This document shows, piece after piece, positions 45,769 to 53,335 of a DNA stretch of 53,335 bases. The notes beneath the pieces were generated by a model. The model was given only the letters and a program-made list of their open reading frames with translations. It was not told where the DNA came from and ran no database searches. The DNA is from Bacillota bacterium (GTDB lineage Bacteria > Bacillota > Limnochordia > Darwinibacteriales > DTU012): the NCBI GenBank assembly GCA_012521805.1, contig JAAYLQ010000055.1:1-53335 (forward strand), written 5' to 3'. Numbering within the stretch: the first letter of the stretch is position 1; each line of letters opens with the position of its first letter. The position numbers were made by a program, and so were the translations under genes.

Positions 45769-46761
45769 ATGGCTCGGAGAACTTGGTTTTCGTTGGTTAT
45801 CACCAAAAAGACTCTATTTATCAGTGCGGCTGGATTGCTTGTAATTGTTTTCGTTCTGGTTGGCTCAAGTTTGTATAATCAGCTGCTGCGCCGGGTGCAT
45901 GGGGTAAAACCAGGAGTGAAAATTGCCGGACATGATGTTGGCGGTCTCTTAAGAAGTGAATTATATGATGCTTTGATCAAAATAAGTGAAGGAGAAATTA
46001 AAGAAGCTAGAAATGCTAGTTATGACTGGAACAGCGATGTCGTTCACCCGGAACAGGTGGGTCAAGTGATTGACTTTAACGCAACTCTACATTTGCTTAT
46101 GCAGGCTTCAGCGGGCTCTATAGTAGAATTTGTAACGGTACCGGTTATACCTTCAATCACCCAGGCAAATTTTTCCCCCTATTACCGAGGACCGGCTGAT
46201 AAGCCTTGGGTCAGTTTGATGGTCAATGTAGACTGGGGTAATGAATATATCCCATCCATGTTAGAAACATTTAAGCGCTATGGTGTCACCACCACTTGGT
46301 TCCTAACGGGAACATGGGCAGAAAAGTTTCCTGATTTAGCTGAGCAAATATCACAAGCGGGACACGAAATCGGGAATCACGGCGGCTGGCACGGAATGCC
46401 AAGTCAAATGAGTCAGGAACAGGTGCGGGACCTGATCTTAACTGGGGAGGAGAAAATTATGGATATAACTGGTCAGAAACCAATGCTGTTCGCACCGCCA
46501 GCAGGGGATTTTAACAAACAAACCGTGGCAGTGGCAGCTGAACTGGGCTACAAAACCATTTTATGGACTCTTGATACGATTGACTGGCAGCGCCCTGCGC
46601 CTACAGTAATTATTGATCGGGTTGTAGGTAGAATTCAGAATGGCGCCTTTGTACTTATGCATCCTACCGAGCCTACCGCACAAGCTCTACCCTTAATCAT
46701 TGAGCAGCTGCAGCAAAAAGGTTACTCTGTAGTGCCGGTGTTGCAAATCTTGAATCAATAA
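45769..46761 (+). CDS. Second NodB-domain polysaccharide deacetylase-like protein with extended N-terminal domain
   Basis: MVNVDWGNEYIPSMLETFKRYGVTTTWFLTGTWAEKFP, GHEIGNHGGWHGMP, FAPPAGDFN. Confidence 0.87.
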   Translation: MARRTWFSLVITKKTLFISAAGLLVIVFVLVGSSLYNQLLRRVHGVKPGVKIAGHDVGGLLRSELYDALIKISEGEIKEARNASYDWNSDVVHPEQVGQVIDFNATLHLLMQASAGSIVEFVTVPVIPSITQANFSPYYRGPADKPWVSLMVNVDWGNEYIPSMLETFKRYGVTTTWFLTGTWAEKFPDLAEQISQAGHEIGNHGGWHGMPSQMSQEQVRDLILTGEEKIMDITGQKPMLFAPPAGDFNKQTVAVAAELGYKTILWTLDTIDWQRPAPTVIIDRVVGRIQNGAFVLMHPTEPTAQALPLIIEQLQQKGYSVVPVLQILNQ

Positions 46762-46762
46762 T

Positions 46763-46790
46763 AAAAGAGTTCCCGCGCAGGAACTCTTTT
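46763..46790. terminator. Bidirectional intrinsic terminator
   Basis: AAAAGAGTTCC-cgcgca-GGAACTCTTTT. Confidence 0.88.
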
Positions 46791-48072
46791 ATTTTAGGGT
46801 ATTGTTAATAACATCCCATATGCCTGAATCCTCTTGACCTAAACGCCACAGTGCTATACCATTTAACTGATATTGATTAACTAGTTCAAGTTTGTACTTT
46901 ATGCTGTAGCGGTTTTCGAACCAGACTTGGCGGTTGCTTCCGTAGGTAAAATACGGAACCTTATCCTCACCCTGCCAGCGGATGCTTGCATTGTTGGAAG
47001 CTGCCAGCTGCATTGTTTGATCATAAGTGAGGGCTGACGCCATGCCGGTTTGCGGCCAATCGTAGCCATAGTTAGGAATGCCTAGAATGATCTTATCTGA
47101 GGGTACCTGGCTGACTGCGAACTTAACTACATCTTCCACCCATTTGATTGATGCGATTGGTCCCGGTGGTCCGGCACGATAATGCTGATCGTATGCCATG
47201 ATTACCAGCTGATCCACGTGTTTGCCTAATTCAGCATAATCGTATGCTCCCGAAAAGTTATTGTCAGGATTGTCTGCGGTTTTAGCCGGAACAGCCATTG
47301 TCACTTTCAGTCCCTCAGCATGGAGAGCTTGGCTCAGTTCTGCAACAAAGCTTGTAAGAGCTTGCCGGTCAGTGGCGGGCACATTTTCTAAGTCGAGATT
47401 TACACCGGTCATACCCCAGTTAATTAAAGCAGATTTGATTTCGGTAACCGCTCTAGCTCGAGCAACTTCGCTGTTTAGCAGTGCACTAACAACCTTTGGA
47501 TCGAAACTGCCGTTAAACATATTATGAATTAGTGCATAAGTTTCAACTTCTCGGTTGCCGGCAAATAAGAGCACCTGTGCCATTGCTTCTGGTTCAAAAT
47601 CAGCGTTAAGGGTGCCATAACTAGATAAACCCCAGCTCCAAGGTGCGATGCCGGTAAGGTAGTTGCTGTTCTGAATCAAGCTGTTGTATGATGATGTGCC
47701 TACTAGATAATAACCTAAAACTGATTTTCCATGCGGTTTTGCCTGTGGTTTATTCGGGACTGTTTTTATCAAATACTCAGCAATCCAGCCGATGCGCCCA
47801 TCGGAAAGTTTAACTTCATACCAATCATCTTGTAAATCCAAGATGATTACCCGTTCACCTTGATGGAGTGAAGTTAGTGCATCATGTTGAGTTCCCGGTC
47901 CTGTCCGAACCGTAACTTTGTCACCAATTACTTCACCCTGCTGTCCGATTACCGCGGTTTTTGTAATTTCGCTTGGTGTTAAAACAGGCGAATCAGGAGC
48001 AGCGCCGCCGCCAAGGATGCTGGTTACATAGAACAATAGAGTTAAAACGGGAATCAAAATGTTTTGGTTCAT
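46789..48072 (-). CDS. SH3b-glycoside hydrolase family 18 protein (YaaH/spore-coat-like)
   Basis: SH3b (VTVRTGPGTQHDALTSLHQGERVIILD) and GH18 (GVNLDLENVPATDRQALTSFVAELSQALH, MAYDQHY, GIPNYGYDW). Confidence 0.92.
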   Translation of the reverse strand: MNQNILIPVLTLLFYVTSILGGGAAPDSPVLTPSEITKTAVIGQQGEVIGDKVTVRTGPGTQHDALTSLHQGERVIILDLQDDWYEVKLSDGRIGWIAEYLIKTVPNKPQAKPHGKSVLGYYLVGTSSYNSLIQNSNYLTGIAPWSWGLSSYGTLNADFEPEAMAQVLLFAGNREVETYALIHNMFNGSFDPKVVSALLNSEVARARAVTEIKSALINWGMTGVNLDLENVPATDRQALTSFVAELSQALHAEGLKVTMAVPAKTADNPDNNFSGAYDYAELGKHVDQLVIMAYDQHYRAGPPGPIASIKWVEDVVKFAVSQVPSDKIILGIPNYGYDWPQTGMASALTYDQTMQLAASNNASIRWQGEDKVPYFTYGSNRQVWFENRYSIKYKLELVNQYQLNGIALWRLGQEDSGIWDVINNTLK

Positions 48073-48202
48073 TATGCGTCCTCCTCTCCAACGTCGATAA
48101 TAATAACCAATACTATATTACCATGTTCTGCGATCCTAACACAAAGACAAATAATGTTTGCTCTGGTGTTAATTAGATATTACTAGGGGTAAGGAGAAAG
48201 CA

Positions 48203-49432
48203 ATGTACGAAAAGACGATTTTACCAAATGGTATTCGCGTAGTATCTGAATTCATACCCAATGCTAGATCGATTACGCTCGGTGTATGGTTTGAAGTTGG
48301 CAGTAGAAACGAACAAGATGACCAGCATGGTTACAGCCATTTTATCGAGCATATGGTGTTTAAAGGCAGCGAGAAGTACAATGCCCGCACGATCGCTGAA
48401 TTGATCGAAGGAGTAGGGGGCTATCTCAACGCATTTACAAGCAAAGAGTTTACTTGTTATTATGCCAGCTTTCTAGATCAGGATTTTAAACTGGTTGTCG
48501 ATATCCTTCATGAAATGCTGCTTAAACCAACATTCTTGCCAGAGGAAATAGAACGAGAGCGGCAGGTGATTCTGGAGGAAATAAAATCATGTGAGGATTT
48601 ACCTGAAGATCATGTGCATGAACTGTTTTACGCACAGCTTTGGCCGGAACAGTCCCTGGGCAGACCAATTTTAGGTACGGTCGACAGCGTGGCGGAAGCC
48701 AACCGGAATGATTTACTTAAGTTCTACCGCCAGTATTACACACCGGATCGCTTAGTAATAGCTGCTGCGGGGAATATTGAGCATCAAGTGTTAGTTGATG
48801 AATTTGCCTGGAAATTTGAAGCTCTAAATCCAAACTGCAGCGGGGAAAAAGCCATGCCATCAGCTCCAACTCCAGCGCAGCAGCAGGCATTATACGTTCC
48901 CAAAAATCTGGAGCAGGTTCATCTATGCTTTGGCGGGCCAGGACTCTCACGTTTCAACTCAGAGTTAGAGACACTGCGTTTGCTTGATGCTCTAATTGGT
49001 GGAGGCATGAGCTCTCGTTTATTTCAGGAACTGAGGGAAAACCGAGGGTTAGTTTATAATGTTTACTCTGATTATGCGGCTTATCGGGATACAGGTGAGT
49101 ATCTAATTTATGCGGCTTGTTCCCGCAGTAATTACCAGCAGGTAATCGATGTGCTGCGCCAGGAATTAAAACTTTTGGTCCAAAGCCCAGTAACTGAAAT
49201 GGAACTTGGACGGATCAAAGGACAGGTGAAAGGCAATCTTGTTTTATCATTAGAAAGCTTTATGAACCGCATGGTGAAACTAGCGAAGGATGAGTTTAAT
49301 CATAACCGCTTAGTTTCGGTTGATGAATCGTTAGCTTTAATTGACCAAATTTCTGCTCTGCAGCTGCATGCACTGGCTCAGCAAATTCTCGACGTGGATA
49401 ACTGGAACCTAGTGGTGTTGGGACTTGCATAA
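48203..49432 (+). CDS. M16 family zinc peptidase (MlpA/YmxG-like)
   Basis: HxxEH motif FIEHMVFKGSEKYNARTIAELIEGVGGYLNAFTSKEFTCYYA; GGGMSSRLFQELRENRGLVYNVYS. Confidence 0.95.
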   Translation: MYEKTILPNGIRVVSEFIPNARSITLGVWFEVGSRNEQDDQHGYSHFIEHMVFKGSEKYNARTIAELIEGVGGYLNAFTSKEFTCYYASFLDQDFKLVVDILHEMLLKPTFLPEEIERERQVILEEIKSCEDLPEDHVHELFYAQLWPEQSLGRPILGTVDSVAEANRNDLLKFYRQYYTPDRLVIAAAGNIEHQVLVDEFAWKFEALNPNCSGEKAMPSAPTPAQQQALYVPKNLEQVHLCFGGPGLSRFNSELETLRLLDALIGGGMSSRLFQELRENRGLVYNVYSDYAAYRDTGEYLIYAACSRSNYQQVIDVLRQELKLLVQSPVTEMELGRIKGQVKGNLVLSLESFMNRMVKLAKDEFNHNRLVSVDESLALIDQISALQLHALAQQILDVDNWNLVVLGLA

Positions 49433-49501
49433 TTTTCAAAATATGGTATTTTATTAATAGACTTCGTTGCCCAAGGGAGGTAGTGGAAGGAGTGATCCTT
49501 T

Positions 49502-50818
49502 ATGGCTGCTATCCGCGGAGTCTGTTTTTGTATTCTTCTCATTCTTATTTTTATCCAAATCCAGCTTCCCATATCTGCTGCAGCTTTACTTGAGCTAGAA
49601 GAGATTTCGGGCTCGCTACGCATTAACCCCATGAATTTCACTACTAGTGCCCGATTTGGTGTTGATTGTGAATTGACTCAACGTCATCGTTTATCTGGAA
49701 ATTTAACCCTAGAGTCAACAAGTTCTCAACTACTGGGGTTAACCTTTCATGATTGGGTCTTTGACTATCATCCCAGTACTAAACGTCAGCTTTCTCTGAA
49801 GTACAACAGCCCCTTGATCACTTCAAGCGACTTATTTCGCATTATCCACAAAGATTTTTACAGCGAGAAACATTTAGCCCTAGTGTATCAGCAGCAGGAA
49901 CCTCATCTAGTAGTGGTTGTGGCTGAACAGGTTCCAAGCAAAACACGCCTACCCAGCTTTGTCGGTTTCGGACAGTTTGCCTTGAGTAACGACCCGTGGA
50001 CATGGCAGATTTCCGCTGCACGCTACGATTCCCAATATTATCCTGAATTTGGACGCAACTGGGGTGAGATAGTGGTGCTGGAGACAGGTGTAGAACATGA
50101 TTCCTTTTCTTTGGAGGCAGGTTGGGGCTATCTTCAGCGCCATGATTACCAGGAAGAATCTTTGGATTTCAACCAGAGTCAGGCGCTGGCTGTAAATCTT
50201 CAAGTAAACAGCGCTCAGATATCGTTTGCTCCTAGTTTCAGGATTATCGGCAGAGAATTTGATTGGCCGCTCACGAAAACCAAACCATATCCAAATGATC
50301 GGATTGGTTTTGGGACTCAGACTCGGTTTAACGCAGAACCTTGGCGAATTACATTTAACTGGGATCGCTTTAAAGCCCTCAGCAGCGAGCGGACTTACGC
50401 GACCACAAATTTGCAGTTGGAATATGGAGAGGCCAATCAAAGCATATCAGCGGCTGTACACTGGCACCCTAATCGCCGGGTAGTATTGGGATATCGTCGC
50501 GGAGATCTGACAATTGAGTGGAGGCCGGATCTGCCGCAAATCAAGTATAGGCGCCAGATTGGGAAACACGAAATTAGCTTGGCTGGTTCATCTTTAAACC
50601 TGCACCGCATAGAATATCGGTATAACAGCAATCTGAGTTTACATTTGATCTATAAGTTTGAAGCTAAAACTGGACGTCAATTCTATTATGGAGCTCTGCG
50701 TTTGAACAGCGGAAACGGCTGGTGTGAAATCAAGTATGGGCAGAGTGACCGGGGTCAGTTAACTGCTGGATTTAATCACAGTCCGCACTTAGAAGTATCA
50801 TGGGGTTGGAGTTGGTAA
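49502..50818 (+). CDS. Secreted beta-rich protein, putative outer-membrane beta-barrel; no recognised family
   Basis: Signal peptide MAAIRGVCFCILLILIFIQIQLPISAAA; alternating polar/hydrophobic strands throughout; C-terminus HLEVSWGWSW; GGAGTG upstream. Confidence 0.7.
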   Translation: MAAIRGVCFCILLILIFIQIQLPISAAALLELEEISGSLRINPMNFTTSARFGVDCELTQRHRLSGNLTLESTSSQLLGLTFHDWVFDYHPSTKRQLSLKYNSPLITSSDLFRIIHKDFYSEKHLALVYQQQEPHLVVVVAEQVPSKTRLPSFVGFGQFALSNDPWTWQISAARYDSQYYPEFGRNWGEIVVLETGVEHDSFSLEAGWGYLQRHDYQEESLDFNQSQALAVNLQVNSAQISFAPSFRIIGREFDWPLTKTKPYPNDRIGFGTQTRFNAEPWRITFNWDRFKALSSERTYATTNLQLEYGEANQSISAAVHWHPNRRVVLGYRRGDLTIEWRPDLPQIKYRRQIGKHEISLAGSSLNLHRIEYRYNSNLSLHLIYKFEAKTGRQFYYGALRLNSGNGWCEIKYGQSDRGQLTAGFNHSPHLEVSWGWSW

Positions 50819-50821
50819 GGT

Positions 50822-51091
50822 GTGCGGTATTCCGATTTGGCTGGGAAGGAAATTGTCTGTTTTGATGAGGGGATTCGTTTAGGAGTAGTCAACGATACAG
50901 ATCTAATCATCAATACCGAGACTGGTGTGGTAGATTCAATAATTATCCCTTATGGTAAGAGCTGGTTTAACAAACGAATGATTGTAATCCCGTGGCATGG
51001 AATAAAAAAAATCGGCCGGGATTTAATCATTGTTGATTTAACCACTGCTCAGGATTACGATGATCTGGTGCGCAGACTTGATCTAGAATAA
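50822..51091 (+). CDS. ymxH: YlmC/YmxH family sporulation protein (PRC-barrel)
   Basis: MRYSDLAGKEIVCFDEGIRLGVVNDTDLIINTETGVVDSIIIP. Confidence 0.9.
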   Translation: MRYSDLAGKEIVCFDEGIRLGVVNDTDLIINTETGVVDSIIIPYGKSWFNKRMIVIPWHGIKKIGRDLIIVDLTTAQDYDDLVRRLDLE

Positions 51092-51152
51092 TTTGTCCCC
51101 TTTCATGGGTAGAATATCGATGTACCCATTTCAGGAAAGGGGGATTTGCAAG

Positions 51153-51656
51153 TTGTCAACAGTTATAGGGGTATTTAATCAAGTTGAGGCTGCCGAAAAG
51201 GCAGTAAAAGTACTGCGGGAAAAGGGATTTACTGAGAACGAAATCTCAATTATCGCCAAAGATGAAGGTAAAACCAGAAAACGCGACATGGAAGTCGGCG
51301 GCGATTTCGGGGCTGAACAAAATATTGCTGATGGCACAGCTTGGGGCGGCGCTTTAGGAGGTCTAGCTGGAATTTTAGCCGGAGTAGGCGCCCTTGCCAT
51401 TCCTGGTATTGGACCGATTGTGGCTGCTGGTCCTTTAGCTGGAGCCCTGTCAGGAGCTGTAACCGGTGGTGTAGCCGGAGGCTTGATTGACTTAGGAATT
51501 CCTGAGGAACGTGGTCAGGAGTACGAGCAGAAGTTAAAAGCCGGTGGGATCTTGGCTGTTATCGAAACCAGCCCCGAAAAGGTAAACGAGGCAAGCGAAA
51601 TTTTGCGGAGCAACGGTGCTAAAGATGTTGAAAGTCATGGCGGTGAAGATAACTAG
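51153..51656 (+). CDS. General-stress/YflT-like protein with glycine-rich hydrophobic centre
   Basis: VIGVFNQVEAAEKAVKVLREKGFTENEISIIAKDEGK; Gly/Ala-rich helix; TTG 51153 after AAAGGGGG. Confidence 0.8.
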   Translation: MSTVIGVFNQVEAAEKAVKVLREKGFTENEISIIAKDEGKTRKRDMEVGGDFGAEQNIADGTAWGGALGGLAGILAGVGALAIPGIGPIVAAGPLAGALSGAVTGGVAGGLIDLGIPEERGQEYEQKLKAGGILAVIETSPEKVNEASEILRSNGAKDVESHGGEDN

Positions 51657-51663
51657 ATACTGA

Positions 51664-51693
51664 GAAAAAGGGACTGTTAGTACAGTCTCTTTT
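51664..51693 (+). terminator. Intrinsic terminator
   Basis: AAAAAGGGACTGT-tagt-ACAGTCTCTTTTT. Confidence 0.85.
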
Positions 51694-51763
51694 TCATGTT
51701 TGCAGGATTTAACGAGCCTGATCCAGAAAAATCCAGTATTTGATTATTAGGTGGAGGAGTAGC

Positions 51764-52528
51764 ATGAAACGAGTTCTAGTAAGTGGTGCTTTAGGTAAAA
51801 TGGGTAGCGAAGTAATCAAAGCAGTGAGGCAGGCTGCTGATTTGGAAGTTGCTGCCGGTGTCGACCCAAGGGCAGAATATGATGTGGATGGAGTCAAAAT
51901 GTTTACAGAACTTGCCCCTGCGATTACAGCGACCAAACCGGATGTGGTAGTTGACTTTACTCAACCTGGCGTGGTGGTGGAAAACCTTAAAACCTGCTAT
52001 GAATTAGGTGTTAGAGCAGTAGTAGGTACCACCGGATTAACAGCAGATGATGTGGAGAAATTAAAGCGTGAACTTGTCAGGGAAGATTGGGCCGCTTTGA
52101 TTGCCCCTAATTTTGCTATTGGAGCAATTTTAATGATGCGTTTTGCGCAGGAAGCAGCTCGGTATTTTCCCAATGTGGAAATTATTGAATACCATCATTC
52201 GCAGAAAAAGGATGCTCCCAGCGGGACTGCTATTAAAACTGCAGAAATGATTAATCAGGTACTAACCGGTCAGCGAGAAACTAATCCTGATGAATTTGAA
52301 AAGCTTCCCGGTGCCAGGGGAGCTGCCAGCAGTGCAGTTCACATTCACAGTGTTCGCCTACCGGGTTATGTTGCTCACCAGGAGGTTATCTTTAGTTCTG
52401 CAGGACAGCTGTTGACTATTAAGCATGATTCAACGCATCGTGAAAGCTTTATGCCTGGAGTTTTGCTGGCGATCCGCAAAATTGGTGAATTGGAAGGAAT
52501 CGTGTACGGGTTAGAGCAGATCTTGTAG
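51764..52528 (+). CDS. dapB: 4-hydroxy-tetrahydrodipicolinate reductase
   Basis: KRVLVSGALGKMGSEVIKAV, VVGTTGLT, IEYHHSQKKDAPSGTA; ATG 51764 after GGAGGAG. Confidence 0.95.
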   Translation: MKRVLVSGALGKMGSEVIKAVRQAADLEVAAGVDPRAEYDVDGVKMFTELAPAITATKPDVVVDFTQPGVVVENLKTCYELGVRAVVGTTGLTADDVEKLKRELVREDWAALIAPNFAIGAILMMRFAQEAARYFPNVEIIEYHHSQKKDAPSGTAIKTAEMINQVLTGQRETNPDEFEKLPGARGAASSAVHIHSVRLPGYVAHQEVIFSSAGQLLTIKHDSTHRESFMPGVLLAIRKIGELEGIVYGLEQIL

Positions 52529-52610
52529 AATTATAAACTAGCTGTTCATTCACAGGCCTCCTACCCGCCTCATATACTATCCATGAGTGCATCGGGGAGG
52601 AGGTCGTTCC

Positions 52611-53335
52611 ATGGTTGTTGATCTATCTGGGATACCTGTCGCTATGCTGGGCGGGGATCGGCGTGAATTGGAGTTAGCCAAAGCACTGCTTCAGTTAAAC
52701 GTGGATTTGCGGTTAGTAGGGTTTCATCCGCATCCAGATCTTACAGCAGCACAGCTGTACAGTGATCCTGAAGCTGCGGTTGCAGGGATAAGGGCTTTGA
52801 TTGCTCCCATGGCAAATACAGACTTGGAAGGTAGAATCTTTACTCGTTTAGATCAGGGGGAGCCGATCGATCTAACCCAGCTGTTGCCGAAACTGCCGCA
52901 GGATACAATTGTGCTGATTGGAGTAGCAAAACCGGTTATCAGAGAACTTGCGCAGAAGCATAGTCTGAAGTTGGTTGAAACTGCAGAGATTGATGAAATT
53001 GCTATACTGAACTCGATACCCACCGCCGAAGGTGCAATTCAGTTGGCAATGGAAGAGCTTCCCATTACAATCCATGGATCACGCTGCATGGTAGTAGGTT
53101 TTGGTCGCTGCGGCCAGACTTTAGCTGCCAGCTTAGCAGCCTTAGGGGCATCGGTAACGATCGTTGACCGAAATAAATCAAAATTAGCCCGCGCCTTGAC
53201 AATGGGGCTGAATTCTGCTCCACTGTCAGACCTGCATCTGCATACCAATTTTGATGTAATCTTTAATACAGTACCTGCCCTGGTAATTACAAACGAATAT
53301 CTGAAAAAGCTTAATTTATCAACGCTGATCATCGA
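52611..53335 (+). CDS. dpaA: Dipicolinate synthase subunit A (3'-truncated by window edge)
   Basis: ATG 52611 after GGGAGGAGG; MVVDLSGIPVAMLGGDRRELELAKAL ... NSIPTAEGAIQLAMEELPITIHGSRCMVVGFGRCGQTLA; open to window end, absent from ORF track. Confidence 0.93.
   Translation, partial: MVVDLSGIPVAMLGGDRRELELAKALLQLNVDLRLVGFHPHPDLTAAQLYSDPEAAVAGIRALIAPMANTDLEGRIFTRLDQGEPIDLTQLLPKLPQDTIVLIGVAKPVIRELAQKHSLKLVETAEIDEIAILNSIPTAEGAIQLAMEELPITIHGSRCMVVGFGRCGQTLAASLAALGASVTIVDRNKSKLARALTMGLNSAPLSDLHLHTNFDVIFNTVPALVITNEYLKKLNLSTLII

Noticed and set aside
51093-51152. Upstream extension of the YflT-like ORF
   Set aside because: The added residues overlap the SD (AAAGGGGG) for TTG 51153 and do not resemble the family N-terminus.
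1-53335. CRISPR arrays, transposons, prophage genes, tRNA/rRNA genes
   Set aside because: No regularly spaced repeats, transposase/integrase motifs, or tRNA/rRNA signatures were recognised on either strand.

Overview
The window is a chromosomal segment from a spore-forming Firmicutes-type bacterium. The left ~8 kb is a carbohydrate-use locus: a truncated GH43, a GH27 alpha-galactosidase on the minus strand, and a very large CBM-like/solute-binding protein with two ABC permeases. A middle stretch carries a SleB-like hydrolase, an orphan ArsR regulator and the anaerobic ribonucleotide reductase nrdD. From about 11 kb onward the gene order broadly follows the Bacillus/Clostridia core: ilvA/tdcB, sigK, yqeG-yqeH, aroK-aroQ, M24 peptidase, efp, spoIIIAA-AH, accBC, asp23/amaP, nusB, [M22/TsaD paralog], xseAB, ispA, [putative structured RNA], dxs, tlyA, nadK, argR, recN, spoIVB, spo0A, steA/steB-like + GT2 + GT4, dinG, SleB/LysM, two NodB deacetylases, SH3-GH18, M16 peptidase, [beta-rich secreted protein], ylmC/ymxH, dapB, dpaA (truncated). 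I saw no CRISPR array, tRNA, rRNA or mobile element. Most noteworthy points: (1) a 438-aa secreted protein between the M16 peptidase and ymxH that has a signal peptide and a C-terminal sequence (LEVSWGWSW) resembling an outer-membrane beta-barrel beta-signal, which with a non-lipoprotein solute-binding protein suggests a diderm spore-former; (2) a promoter-driven structured ~215-nt RNA candidate between ispA and dxs, the locus where OLE RNA sits in other Firmicutes; (3) a tandem NrdR-box pair at exactly 31-bp pitch next to a near-consensus promoter for nrdD; (4) an intrinsic terminator inside the 3' end of the spoIVB coding sequence followed by a sigma-H-like promoter before spo0A; (5) a sigma-E-like promoter upstream of spoIIIA; (6) a SteA/SteB-like envelope cluster after spo0A. 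All calls come from reading the sequence and the supplied ORFs; no database search was run.
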